Made by a program: the position numbers and the translations under genes
Assembly (NCBI GenBank): GCA_019425015.1
Contig: JAHYYJ010000004.1
Coordinates: forward strand, 129,546-193,545
Length of the DNA: 64,000 bases
Reading direction: 5' to 3'
Origin: Collinsella sp.
GTDB lineage: Bacteria; Actinomycetota; Coriobacteriia; Coriobacteriales; Coriobacteriaceae
The notes under the pieces: generated by a model
What the model was told of the DNA's origin: nothing
Database searches by the model: none
What the model saw: the letters and a program-made list of their open reading frames with translations, nothing else
Shown: piece by piece, positions 33,201 to 42,309 of the stretch
How the letters are laid out: each line of letters starts with the position of its first letter
Numbering within the stretch: the first letter of the stretch is position 1

Positions 33201-34123
33201 TGACTTTGCGTATCTCTCTTGTACTCTCAAGTTATAACGGTTCTGAATATATCGATGAGCAGCTTGATTCACTTAGGCTTCAAGATAGGACCTTTGACGA
33301 AGTATTAATATGTGATGACTGCTCGACAGACGGAACATATGACATTATTCGCAGTTATATTGATCGTTTTAAGCTTGAAAAGTGGTCAGTTGCGGTAAAC
33401 GCAGTAAACAATGGATGGAAGGTCAACTTCCATAAGCTAATTATGCATGCAACCGGCGATTTAATTTTCTTGTGCGACCAAGATGATGTTTGGCTACCCT
33501 CTAAAGTATCCGAGATGGCATTTCTGATGGAAAACCATCCAGAAATTGACGTCTTAGCATGCGATGTCGAGCCCTTCTATGAAACCGGATCAAAAAAGGT
33601 TCCAAATGTCGGAAACGGCGCCAATGATGGTGCTCTCCTGCACGAGCAAATTAATGCTAAATCGATATACGTTACCCGACCTGGCTGCGCTTATTGTATT
33701 CGCAAGACTTTCGCAAACGAAATTGAACCGTTCTGGAAAGAATCTTGGGCTCACGACGCCATGCTTTGGGAGCTGTCCCAGGTAAAAGGCACATTAGCTT
33801 TGTATGACAAAAGGCTCGTAAAGTTTCGCCGACATGCAGCCAACGCGTCTGCTAGAAAGAAGATGACGCGTGAAGACAGAATACATGATGTCGAGGATTT
33901 AATTGATCGAGTCCGATTAATGAAGCGATTTGGCCTTGAAAAAAAGACCTTGGAAAAAGCGGATGAATTACTATTGGACGATATAAATTCATGGTTGAAC
34001 TTCAGAATCTCATTCCTTACATCAAGAGGGCTGAGAGAATTCTCCTCCATTTTACGGCACAGGTCTTTTTATGCCACATGGAAAGGCTTGCTTGTTGACG
34101 CGGTGCTTGCCTGCAGGGGGTGA
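33200..34123 (+). CDS. GT2-family glycosyltransferase
   Basis: A 307-residue GT-A-fold enzyme beginning RISLVLSSYNGSEYIDEQLDSL. It has ICDDCSTDGTYD, the DxD-like FLCDQDDVWLPSK and a later ESWAHDAMLWELS segment. DQDDVW is typical of the rhamnosyl/galactosyl-transferase subgroup used in O-antigen assembly. The GTG overlaps the wzy stop, and GAGGAAAGGGG lies upstream. AT-rich like wzy. Confidence 0.85.
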   Translation: MTLRISLVLSSYNGSEYIDEQLDSLRLQDRTFDEVLICDDCSTDGTYDIIRSYIDRFKLEKWSVAVNAVNNGWKVNFHKLIMHATGDLIFLCDQDDVWLPSKVSEMAFLMENHPEIDVLACDVEPFYETGSKKVPNVGNGANDGALLHEQINAKSIYVTRPGCAYCIRKTFANEIEPFWKESWAHDAMLWELSQVKGTLALYDKRLVKFRRHAANASARKKMTREDRIHDVEDLIDRVRLMKRFGLEKKTLEKADELLLDDINSWLNFRISFLTSRGLREFSSILRHRSFYATWKGLLVDAVLACRG

Positions 34124-34231
34124 TAGCTTCAATTTAATACGCTTAGTCTGGCTCGATCAAAAACATGAGAGCGTTCATGGCTATTCGACTTGCTTGATTT
34201 AATTATTAATTATTAAAAATTTGGATTCCTT

Positions 34232-35632
34232 TTGAACAAGAAAACTATTTTGCAAAACATGAGTGTCGCTTTTCTGGCCCAAGGCGTTACTCTTGCTTTA
34301 TCAGTTATTCAGACGATGATTGTCCCGAAGCTGCTTGGTGTTGAGCAGTTTGGTTACTGGCAGTTATATATCTTCTACGTAAGCTATGTTGGATTTTTCC
34401 ACTTGGGTCTTTCCTCGGGAGTCTACCTGACGACCGGTGGTCAGAAGCGAGAAGAGATGGACAAGGCATCGATTAAGAGCCAGATGCTCTTCGGTGTCTT
34501 TTACCAGACATTCATGGCCATCGTAATCGTCTCTTTGTCCAGCTTCTTACAAACCGGTGCTGAGCGTACGTTCGTTGTGGTTATGACCGCAATTTACCTA
34601 GTACTTCAGAACTTGGCGACTTTCATGATGAATGAGCTGCAGTGCATGAACGAGACGAAGAAGTCGTCGTTCTCAACGATTATAGAGCGCTTGGCGTTCT
34701 TGGTGCCACTATTGGTACTGCTGGTTTTGAGGATAGACTCGTTTTATCCCTACGTATTTGCTTATACGGCTTCCACTTTGATGCAGCTGGGCTACTGCGC
34801 ATGGAACCTGCGCGACTTTTGGGAAGCTGAGTGGCTTGGCCTTCGCCGGACGTCGCGGCTTGGATGGGCGAGCATCAAGATCGGCTTTCCAATGATGCTC
34901 GCGAATGTGATGAGCATGTTAATCCTTGGTATCGGTCGTGTTTTCATCGATGCGCGGTGGGGGATTGAGACATTCGGCAAGCTGTCGCTCGCCCTTTCTC
35001 TTGTGAGCTTCTTCCTTGCGTTCGTTTCGCAAGCCTCCATGGTTCTTTTCCCCTCGTTGCGGCAAGCGACACTTGATGAGGTTCGAAGGTTCTACCGCGC
35101 CGCGCGTGACGCCATGGGGCTTTTATTTCCGGGTGTTTACGCTCTGTACTTCCCGATGGTCTGGTTGCTATCGATGTGGCTGCCCGACTACTCAAGTACA
35201 TTTACTTACCTGATATTCCTTCTGCCCATCTGTGTTTTTGACAGCAAGTACAACATCACTGGCGTGACTTACTATAACGTTCTTCGGCGAGAACGCGTGA
35301 TGCTGCTTGTAAACATGGTATCCGCATTTACCTGCTTAATCCTTACCCTATTAGCTGTCTACGCTTTTGGTTCCGTCTTTGCAGTCATTTCGGTTATGAC
35401 AGTAGTGATTGTCGCCCGAAGCCTGTGGTCAGAGTTCTACATGAACCGTCTGATGAAGGTCCCTGCAAGCTCCATCGGTGCTGCTGAGATCATGCTGACT
35501 GTTGGTTTCATCCTGTCGGCATTTTTACTATCACCAGTGCCGGCTTTCTGCTTGTATTCTGCGATTTATTTGGCGTTTCTGACCTTTTTCCGCCACGAAC
35601 TGGTAGGGACCATGAAAAAACTAAGGCCGTAG
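34232..35632 (+). CDS. wzx: Wzx-like polysaccharide flippase (MOP superfamily)
   Basis: A 466-residue membrane protein with about twelve to fourteen predicted helices, beginning ILQNMSVAFLAQGVTLALSV and IVPKLLGVEQFGYWQLYIFY. The GxxxFGYWQL pattern is typical of polysaccharide-transport MOP proteins. It would flip lipid-linked repeat units to the outer face for Wzy. The listed start is TTG; the first internal ATG (codon 10) is an alternative. A ~100-base AT-rich gap precedes it. Confidence 0.82.
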   Translation: MNKKTILQNMSVAFLAQGVTLALSVIQTMIVPKLLGVEQFGYWQLYIFYVSYVGFFHLGLSSGVYLTTGGQKREEMDKASIKSQMLFGVFYQTFMAIVIVSLSSFLQTGAERTFVVVMTAIYLVLQNLATFMMNELQCMNETKKSSFSTIIERLAFLVPLLVLLVLRIDSFYPYVFAYTASTLMQLGYCAWNLRDFWEAEWLGLRRTSRLGWASIKIGFPMMLANVMSMLILGIGRVFIDARWGIETFGKLSLALSLVSFFLAFVSQASMVLFPSLRQATLDEVRRFYRAARDAMGLLFPGVYALYFPMVWLLSMWLPDYSSTFTYLIFLLPICVFDSKYNITGVTYYNVLRRERVMLLVNMVSAFTCLILTLLAVYAFGSVFAVISVMTVVIVARSLWSEFYMNRLMKVPASSIGAAEIMLTVGFILSAFLLSPVPAFCLYSAIYLAFLTFFRHELVGTMKKLRP

Positions 35633-35688
35633 GTGACGGTGTCCCGCACGTTGCATTTTCATAATAACTGTGAAAGGAAATGATTTTT

Positions 35689-36540
35689 ATGGGACTTATG
35701 CAGTCCAGCGCACCGCATGTTGAGGGGGAGCTCGAGCTAAGGGATATTCAGCTAGAGTCCCTAAAGATTCTGAAAGATATCGATACTGTTTGCAGACGCG
35801 AAGGTATTACGTATTGGCTGATGTACGGAAGCCTCATCGGCGTTGTGAGACATCAAGGGTTTATTCCCTGGGATGATGACTTAGATATCGCGATGCCCCG
35901 TTCAGACTACGAGCGGTTCTTAGCTTGCTTCGATGGACGCTTCCCAGAACTCGACAAGTACACGCCCGTGAAACCGGAGATCGGTTTGAGAAGGCCGTTC
36001 CTTATAACGCGCATCTCTAATCCTGAATACAAGATGGTAGGGGAGTACGGCAACGAGGTCGATGAACTTGGGACTTTCATCGATATTTACCCGTTGGACG
36101 GCCTAGCCGACAACATGAGCGAAGCTCTGGATAAAAAGAGAGCAGCACACAAGCTGATGTTGCGCTATCTACAGGCGTGCAATTTTGATTGTTGCAACAG
36201 AGATATCAATCCAGCAAAAAAACTAGCTAAGTATATTTTGAGCCGAATGCTAGGAAAGCCTGAGAGGTACCAGGAACAACTTAATACTCTGTGCACGGAG
36301 TCTTCGTTCGATTCCAGAAAGTACGTTGGCCTTATCTCATGGGCCGGAACTCCGGAATCGAGCATCTTTGAGCGAACGTGGTTCGAAGACACCGTGTATA
36401 TGCCTTTTGAGGATATGGACGTACCCGTGCCTAGCGGCTATGACCCGCTGCTGAGGTCTTGCTTTGGTGATTATATGCAGCTGCCGCCAAAAGAGGAGCG
36501 TATGGGGCACCACGTTTACTCAATCATTAGGCGTGTTTAG
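35689..36540 (+). CDS. LicD-family phosphotransferase (first copy)
   Basis: A 283-residue LicD protein. The signature YWLMYGSLIGVVRHQGFIPW is followed by DDDLDIAMPRSDYERF, giving the nucleotidyltransferase-like Asp cluster. The C-terminal DPLLRSCFGDYMQLPP is also typical. LicD proteins move a phospho-alcohol such as phosphocholine from a CDP carrier onto a glycan. An ATG at 35680 lies too close to AAAGGA, so 35689 is preferred. A related protein is encoded at 37702, with an aminotransferase gene between them. Confidence 0.85.
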   Translation: MGLMQSSAPHVEGELELRDIQLESLKILKDIDTVCRREGITYWLMYGSLIGVVRHQGFIPWDDDLDIAMPRSDYERFLACFDGRFPELDKYTPVKPEIGLRRPFLITRISNPEYKMVGEYGNEVDELGTFIDIYPLDGLADNMSEALDKKRAAHKLMLRYLQACNFDCCNRDINPAKKLAKYILSRMLGKPERYQEQLNTLCTESSFDSRKYVGLISWAGTPESSIFERTWFEDTVYMPFEDMDVPVPSGYDPLLRSCFGDYMQLPPKEERMGHHVYSIIRRV

Positions 36541-36618
36541 AGCTGCCGCCATTGGTTTCGGGTGATGGTTTCACCTTTTAATTGAAATCTGAATTAACTA
36601 GAGATTTGGAGAATGCAG

Positions 36619-37689
36619 ATGCTTAACTTTACTGTGGGACCGGTTATGAGCCCTAGCGAGGTACTGGAAGTTTCAGCCAAGAACGCGCCCTATTTCCGTA
36701 CGCCAGAGTTCTCTCAGGTGATGCTGGAGAACGAGCGCATCATGCTGGGCTTGCTGTCCGCTCCTAGGAACTCGCGCTGTGTGTTCCTGACGGCTTCGGG
36801 CACAGGTGCCATGGAGGCCGCTGTGATGAGTGTCTTAGCACCCGCTGAGCGTGTTGCCGTCGTCAATGGCGGTAGTTTCGGGCAGAGGTTCGTCGACTTA
36901 TGCCAACTTCACGGGCACAACGTCAACGAGATTGGGCTTGAGTTCGGGCGTCAGGTCACGCGGAAAAACCTCGAGGATGCGGTGGAATCCGGCTGCGGTG
37001 CGTTGCTCGTGAACATGCATGAGACCTCGTCGGGACTATTGTACGACATGAGGCTCCTATCCAAGTTTTGCCGCGAACGCGAGATGCTCTTGATCGTCGA
37101 CGCAGTGAGCGCGTTCATCGCCGAAGAGATTGACATGGCGGCTCTCGGCGCCGACGTGGTGCTGACGGGTTCGCAAAAGGCGCTAGCTTGCCACCCGGGC
37201 ATCTCCCTCATGGCCCTCTCGCCGCGCGGACAGGAAAGGGTAGCGGAGAATCCCGAGGTTTGCTCCTACTTGAGCCTAAAGGAAGCCCTGCGCAACGGCG
37301 AGCGTGGGCAGACTCCCTGGACGCCTGCTGTCAACACGCTGCTTGAGATCAATGCGCGTTTGAGGTCGATCGAGGCGCGCGGGATCGACGCGGAGCGCGC
37401 CGAGATCGCGTCGCGCGCGAAGGCCGTGCGTGACGCCCTGACGAGCACCACACTCGAGATGGTCCCCGAGAACCCCTCCAATGCAGTGACGGCGCTCCGT
37501 TGCCCCGCGAGCAACGCAAAGGCAATCATCGAGCGCGCCAAAACCGGGTACGGCATGTGGCTGTGCCCAAACGGAGGCGCGCTGTGCGACGAGGTGTTCC
37601 GCATCGGGCACATCGGTGCCATCACAGAGGAGGACAACGACAGGCTTATCGACTGCCTGACCTCGCTATCGGCCGAGGGTCTGTTCTAG
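36619..37689 (+). CDS. Class V aminotransferase, AEP-transaminase-like
   Basis: A 356-residue PLP enzyme. It begins LNFTVGPVMSPSEVLE, with FLTASGTGAMEAAV, the cofactor region LLIVDAVSAF and the Schiff-base lysine in LTGSQKALACHPG. This pattern fits the alanine-glyoxylate / 2-aminoethylphosphonate aminotransferase group. Its place between two LicD genes suggests it makes the amino group of the substituent transferred by LicD. PEP mutase and phosphonopyruvate decarboxylase genes are not in the window, so a phosphonate substrate is only one possibility. GGAGA gives good spacing to the ATG at 36619 rather than 36613. Confidence 0.8.
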   Translation: MLNFTVGPVMSPSEVLEVSAKNAPYFRTPEFSQVMLENERIMLGLLSAPRNSRCVFLTASGTGAMEAAVMSVLAPAERVAVVNGGSFGQRFVDLCQLHGHNVNEIGLEFGRQVTRKNLEDAVESGCGALLVNMHETSSGLLYDMRLLSKFCREREMLLIVDAVSAFIAEEIDMAALGADVVLTGSQKALACHPGISLMALSPRGQERVAENPEVCSYLSLKEALRNGERGQTPWTPAVNTLLEINARLRSIEARGIDAERAEIASRAKAVRDALTSTTLEMVPENPSNAVTALRCPASNAKAIIERAKTGYGMWLCPNGGALCDEVFRIGHIGAITEEDNDRLIDCLTSLSAEGLF

Positions 37690-37701
37690 GTGGGGGCGCA
37701 G

Positions 37702-38547
37702 ATGAAACAGGTAAAGGTCATAGAAGGAGAGGACTTCCGACGCATGCAGCTATTGGAGCTCGACATGCTCGTGGAGTTCGACCGCGTGTGTCGCGCTCAC
37801 GGGATTGCGTACACAATCTTCGGCGGGACGCTCCTTGGCGCAGTGCGCCACAAGGGCTATATCCCCTGGGATGATGATGCTGATATTGCAATGCTTCGTG
37901 AGGACTACGAGAGGTTCCGTTCTGTCGCCCATGAGATGGACCCGTCCATCTGTTTCTTCCAGGACCATCTGAGCGATCCTGAATACAGGTGGGGGTACGG
38001 CAAGCTCAGGCGCACCGGAACGAAGTACGTGAGGGTCGGACAGGAGCACTTGAAGTGCAAAACAGGAGTCTTTGTCGACGTGTTCCCCATGGACGACGTG
38101 CCTCTTGGTGTGGGCGGCCAAATTCTGCAGGACTTCTGGTGCATGTGCCTGCGCAAGGTCCTATGGTCTGAGGTCGGCAGACTCGACCCCCGCGTGTCGG
38201 CTCCGCTCAGGGCCTGGTTCTCGCTGTTGTCCAAGATACCCGCAAAGGCGGTTTATGCTCTAGCCGCTCCAATGGAGCGCAAGAGCACGGACGACAGCCC
38301 CAACCGCGTAAGGACGCTGCTGTTTCCAGCTACCGGTACCCTCTATCGAGAAAATCCGCTCGAAGAGCGTTACGCGATGCCTAAGGAGTGGTTTAAGGAC
38401 CTGTCGGAGTACGAGTTCGAAGGGAAACGTTTGATGGGGACACGTGACTTCGACGCGATCCTCACTTACATCTATGGCGACTACATGCAGTTGCCGCCCG
38501 AGGACCGCCGAGGGCAGCACTCTCCGGTATCGAGCTACGAGTTTTAA
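37702..38547 (+). CDS. LicD-family phosphotransferase (second copy)
   Basis: A 281-residue LicD protein with YTIFGGTLLGAVRHKGYIPW then DDDADIAMLREDYERF, and the C-terminal ILTYIYGDYMQLPPEDRR. It differs clearly from the first copy, so the two probably use different acceptors or work at different sites rather than being a recent duplication. An in-frame GTG at 37690 is an alternative start. GC content is higher here than in the wzx-licD1 stretch. Confidence 0.85.
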   Translation: MKQVKVIEGEDFRRMQLLELDMLVEFDRVCRAHGIAYTIFGGTLLGAVRHKGYIPWDDDADIAMLREDYERFRSVAHEMDPSICFFQDHLSDPEYRWGYGKLRRTGTKYVRVGQEHLKCKTGVFVDVFPMDDVPLGVGGQILQDFWCMCLRKVLWSEVGRLDPRVSAPLRAWFSLLSKIPAKAVYALAAPMERKSTDDSPNRVRTLLFPATGTLYRENPLEERYAMPKEWFKDLSEYEFEGKRLMGTRDFDAILTYIYGDYMQLPPEDRRGQHSPVSSYEF

Positions 38548-38558
38548 GGAAAACGAAC

Positions 38559-39350
38559 GTGAATGTGAAGAAAGTGGCCTGCTGGGACGAGGGCCTGCGG
38601 CGTGTTCTGGAAGGTCAGCGCGTTGAAAACCCCTACGCACTTATCGATGCGCTGACCTACGGGTTCGAGGGCGACAACGTTGCGTGCTGGGAGGTCTTCG
38701 ACGAAAGCCGACTCGAGGCGGTCGTTTACCGATATTATGACGGACTCCAGGTCGTCTTCTGCGGGCAGGCAGGCCACCGCGCAATCCGGGCCGTCGCGAC
38801 CCTCGTTGAGAAAATGGACCCCTCCATGGTCCAGACCTCTTACAGTGCAGCGGCAGAGCTCGCCACCGTGCTCGCCGACTACAGTTTGTCTGAGGGGTGG
38901 GTTATGCGGGCTGACGGAACTCAGGTACCAGACCCCGCGGCGGTCAGGGCGACCGAGGCCGACTATCCTGAGATAGCCAGGCTCATCTGCGGCGACGAGG
39001 AGATTGGCAAGCACTACGACGTCAGCGCGCTCGTGGCTCAGTTGCGTGAGAGAGAGCGGCTTCAGGGCTGCAGGAGCATAGTCATTAGGGATAGCGAAGG
39101 AATTGCTGCGCATATGGCAACCTATGCCGAGTCCGACGATGTTGCCGTCTGCGCCGGGCTCAAGGCTCGCCCTGGCGCGGAGAAGGGTGTCGGGGCGCGG
39201 GTGCTCTCATCGCTGGCCGTCGAAGTGGCCGCGCGCGGCCTCATACCTTTGCTGTACTGCTACATAGAGCCACTGTGGCCTTGGTACGAGGCCCATGGGT
39301 GGGAGAAAGCCTTCCACGTCGCGAAGCTCGAGCACTGCGGCAATTACTAA
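38559..39350 (+). CDS. GNAT-like acetyltransferase
   Basis: A 263-residue protein. The N-terminal ~130 residues are not recognised. The C-terminal half reads as a GNAT fold: VRATEADYPEIARLICGDEE, then GIAAHMATYAES, the acetyl-CoA-binding-like GAEKGVGARVLSSLA region and WPWYEAHGWEKAF at the end. It may N-acetylate an amino sugar or the amino product of the aminotransferase upstream; this is inferred from position. It starts at GTG with AAGGA upstream. Confidence 0.7.
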   Translation: MNVKKVACWDEGLRRVLEGQRVENPYALIDALTYGFEGDNVACWEVFDESRLEAVVYRYYDGLQVVFCGQAGHRAIRAVATLVEKMDPSMVQTSYSAAAELATVLADYSLSEGWVMRADGTQVPDPAAVRATEADYPEIARLICGDEEIGKHYDVSALVAQLRERERLQGCRSIVIRDSEGIAAHMATYAESDDVAVCAGLKARPGAEKGVGARVLSSLAVEVAARGLIPLLYCYIEPLWPWYEAHGWEKAFHVAKLEHCGNY

Positions 39351-39378
39351 ACAAGCCACGAAAGGGAAGGTGAGGCCC

Positions 39379-40767
39379 ATGAGGAAAGTGATCACATATG
39401 GAACGTACGACCTTCTGCACCGGGGCCATGTGCGCCTGCTGGAACGCGCCAAGGCGCTCGGCGACTACCTGGTCGTGGGCGTAACCGCCGATGGCTTCGA
39501 CAAGGTGCGCGGGAAGATTAACGTTTCCCAAACCCTCAACGAGCGCATGCGTTCTGTCCAAGAGCTCGGGATTGCTGACGAAGTAATCGTTGAAGAGTAC
39601 GAGGGCCAGAAGATTGACGACATCAGACGCATGGGAATTGATGTGTTCACCGTAGGCTCTGACTGGGTTGGTAAGTTCGACTATCTCAGGGAATACTGTG
39701 AGGTAGTCTACCTTGATCGCACGCAAGGCGTCTCGAGCACCGAGCTTCGCGCCGAAAGTGGACATCTACGAATGGGGTACGTGGGCAAGCGTGTGCTAGT
39801 GGATAAGTATCTGCGTGAAAGTGCCTTCGTGAATGGCGTTGACCCCACCTGCGCGATGATCGACAGTGATGGAAGCCTCGCAGGCTGTGGCTTAGTCGAA
39901 CAGGTTAATGATTTCGATGAGATAGTCGGTCGATGCGACGCAATCTACCTTGCATCGCATCCCAATCAGCACTATGGACAGATTAAGCGAGCGCTTGAGG
40001 CGGGCAAACATGTTCTATGTGAGAGCCCCATTGCCTCAACGCGTGAGGCGTGCCAGGAACTGCAGGCGCTCGCACGCTCAAAGGGCCTCGTTTTGGCCGA
40101 CGCGATCAAGACGGCGTATTCAACGGCCTACCATCGACTGCTTCTGCTCGCCAAGAGTGGTCACATTGGACGAGTTCTGTCGGTGCGCGCTGTATGCACC
40201 AGCCTTGTTGATCTTGGCAGTGAGGACATCTCGAGCGTTGAGGGCAAGTGGTCGAGCTCCAAAGCCTGGGGTCCAGCAGCGTTGCTGCCCATCTTGCAGC
40301 TACTCGGAACTAATTATCAATCAGCCGATTTTGTAAGGGCCGACCTTGAAGGTCACGCTGGCTTTGACGCGTTTGGTGAGATCCGACTGGCATTCGAGGA
40401 TGGCTACGGCGAGGCGGTTTTCGGCAAGGCGGCTAAATCTGAGGGGTCGCTTGTGGTTTCCGGCACGGATGGCTACATTTACGTACCCGCTCCCTGGTGG
40501 AAAACAGACTACTTCGAGGTACGCAAAGAGGATCCTTCTCAAAACAAGCGGTATTTCTTCCAGCTTGACGGCGAGGGAATTCGCAACGAGCTCGTCGAGT
40601 TCGCGCGAGCAGCTGAGCGTGGAGGCAAATGCGGTCTTTACATCGATGATAGTGTGTCCGCCGCCATAGCTGGCCTGCTGGGCCAATTCGACGCAAGTAA
40701 AGACCACATCGAACTGTCGCCTATCAAGCTCGGGAGCGACACCTGTGGTGAAGGCGTAGCGAGGTAG
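39379..40767 (+). CDS. Cytidylyltransferase fused to Gfo/Idh/MocA-like oxidoreductase
   Basis: A 462-residue fusion. Residues ~1-130 are a glycerol-3-phosphate-type cytidylyltransferase: YGTYDLLHRGHVRLLERA contains the HxGH motif, and QGVSSTELR the C-terminal ISSTxLR motif. Residues ~135-462 resemble the NAD(P)-binding oxidoreductase family (YLASHPNQHYGQIKRALEAG, HVLCESPIAS). It would make a CDP-linked compound for the LicD proteins and oxidise or reduce the precursor. The exact compound cannot be read from sequence. The usual Gfo/Idh N-terminal GxGxxG is not clear in this protein. The ATG has GAAAGGGAAGG upstream. Confidence 0.82.
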   Translation: MRKVITYGTYDLLHRGHVRLLERAKALGDYLVVGVTADGFDKVRGKINVSQTLNERMRSVQELGIADEVIVEEYEGQKIDDIRRMGIDVFTVGSDWVGKFDYLREYCEVVYLDRTQGVSSTELRAESGHLRMGYVGKRVLVDKYLRESAFVNGVDPTCAMIDSDGSLAGCGLVEQVNDFDEIVGRCDAIYLASHPNQHYGQIKRALEAGKHVLCESPIASTREACQELQALARSKGLVLADAIKTAYSTAYHRLLLLAKSGHIGRVLSVRAVCTSLVDLGSEDISSVEGKWSSSKAWGPAALLPILQLLGTNYQSADFVRADLEGHAGFDAFGEIRLAFEDGYGEAVFGKAAKSEGSLVVSGTDGYIYVPAPWWKTDYFEVRKEDPSQNKRYFFQLDGEGIRNELVEFARAAERGGKCGLYIDDSVSAAIAGLLGQFDASKDHIELSPIKLGSDTCGEGVAR

Positions 40768-41129
40768 ACTCGTTTAGATATACACTCGACCCATTAATCA
40801 TGCTGTAATCTGAAGCATGGGGGAGTGGTGACTATCATTCGTCTAGGTGATAGCGGTCAGTATCTCAATTGCATGCTTTTCTTTCATTGATTTAATTACA
40901 ACGCAAGCAGCAACTTGCGAATAACGGAAGCCGAAATTTAGCTACTTCCACGTAAACTCTCTCCATGAGTTTTGACTTAGGTTGGTCCAAAAAATGACTA
41001 CGTCAACTTGCGATCCAACCTAAACCTACCGTAGGCACTTGAATGCGTCTTCGCTATTTGGTATTTGACTAAACAAAACAAATGAAGGACCCTTTGCTAG
41101 GGTCATGATGATTACATAATTTGATTTAG

Positions 41130-41173
41130 AATCAGGCTCACATTAGTTATGTCTATGTGAGCCTGATTTTTTA
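41130..41173 (+). terminator. Strong rho-independent terminator
   Basis: AATCAGGCTCACAT (41130-41143) and ATGTGAGCCTGATT (41155-41168) form a perfect 14-bp stem with an 11-base loop, followed by a T run. It probably ends the polysaccharide operon. Confidence 0.9.
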
Positions 41174-41248
41174 GCAAGTGCCTGCAAGTCTCTATACGGG
41201 CAGTCATGCAAATAAGAATCTGTATCATTTATTTGTATTTCTAACGGT

Positions 41249-41400
41249 TTAGATATCGTGCGACAACGCGCCTGCCCTAAGCTGCGGTAGGTCGCGTCGG
41301 TCATTAGGATATGGCGCACCACCCTTGCGATCGGGTACCATCTGTCCCAGGCCAGGTTGACCCGGAACTTCCAGGCGCGTCAGTGATCGCATAGTCCCAC
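41249..41400 (-). pseudogene. GC-rich gene remnant
   Basis: On the minus strand a frame without stops reads FRVNLAWDRWYPIARVVRHI and continues LMTDATYRSLGQARC. It has normal-looking amino acid composition but no start, and a stop lies just upstream. I do not recognise it. It may be the end of a lost glycosyltransferase-type gene. Confidence 0.35.
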
Positions 41401-41465
41401 TATTTGGGAGCTGAATTAAAGAATCCTGAATGCAGAACGATAATTGTAGTATTGCCAATTGATTT

Positions 41466-42125
41466 TTGATTGCGGAGGAGACGATAGATCTAACGAATCT
41501 ACCTGAGTACATCTCAGCGATTGAGGCAATCATCGCGTTGCTCATTTCTTGTTACCAAGCTCGTCTCAGCAATAAACAGTCTCTATTCAATCGACGTTTA
41601 AATATATGGATAACCGTCGATAAACTCATGAGTGTTTACGCAAAAAACGCGAAGAACTTGGAACATGATGACAAACCGCAAATGGCTATCGACCTACTAT
41701 TTGTATGGCTGACTAACACTACGTACCTGCAATCAATTTCAGCCTCAATTAATAAGGTGTTAGATGCCGACCTTCAACTCAAATTGCATTTAAAGCTTGA
41801 TGAAATGAGATCGATCGCCATGGAGGCGAGATTTTGCTTCAAGGGAAAGAGCGGAGAGGCAATTGCCGAATTCATAGAAGCTTACCAATCCCTTTTGTTT
41901 TCAATGTATCAGTATCAGATTCTATTTAATAAGATGCTCCAGAATGCAAGGGAATATCAATGGACGCTTGAACAGGCTTATGAAAGGTTAGATGAGCCCA
42001 ATCAACGGAAAGAACTCTTTGAGAAAGAAAATGCTCTTGCCGCTTCATACAAGACTCTATGTCAGCAAAAGATACGAGGTGCGATTCAGCACCAAATAAA
42101 ACTAACAGGCTCTATATGGCGCTGA
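41466..42125 (+). CDS. Hypothetical protein with N-terminal membrane segment
   Basis: About 219 residues, not recognised. The N-terminus has one probable membrane helix (YISAIEAIIALLISCY), followed by a mainly helical cytoplasmic part rich in Gln, Glu, Lys and Leu. The start is unclear. The TTG at 41466 lies upstream of a good GGAGGAG (41474-41480), and no ATG follows at proper spacing, so a rare start codon or a sequence change is possible. AT-rich. It opens the accessory region after the polysaccharide locus. Confidence 0.55.
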   Translation: MIAEETIDLTNLPEYISAIEAIIALLISCYQARLSNKQSLFNRRLNIWITVDKLMSVYAKNAKNLEHDDKPQMAIDLLFVWLTNTTYLQSISASINKVLDADLQLKLHLKLDEMRSIAMEARFCFKGKSGEAIAEFIEAYQSLLFSMYQYQILFNKMLQNAREYQWTLEQAYERLDEPNQRKELFEKENALAASYKTLCQQKIRGAIQHQIKLTGSIWR

Positions 42126-42309
42126 GCTAATAATTGGGTGCCTAAGACGGTCGATGCCGCATCTAATCTCAATGCTATTAGTCCATTGATCAAAAACTCT
42201 TAAGCTCTAAAGAAACGCAAGACCCGCCAGCTTTCATTGCTGCGAGTTTGAAAACGTTACCAATTAGAATAGAACCCTGTGCCGGAATTAGATTTGGAAG
42301 CTGACTCAG

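Larger units (their letters stand above)
40768..41465. other. Intergenic region at the end of the polysaccharide locus
   Basis: About 700 bases, mostly AT-rich, with no intact gene. TTAGGTTGG near 40977 and CCAACCTAA near 41023 form a spaced inverted repeat. A strong terminator lies at 41130-41173. A GC-rich island at about 41249-41400 contrasts with its surroundings and stays open in one minus-strand frame. Confidence 0.6.

Noticed and set aside
35689..38547. The two licD genes as a recent duplication.
   Set aside because: They share only family motifs; overall sequence and GC content differ too much.
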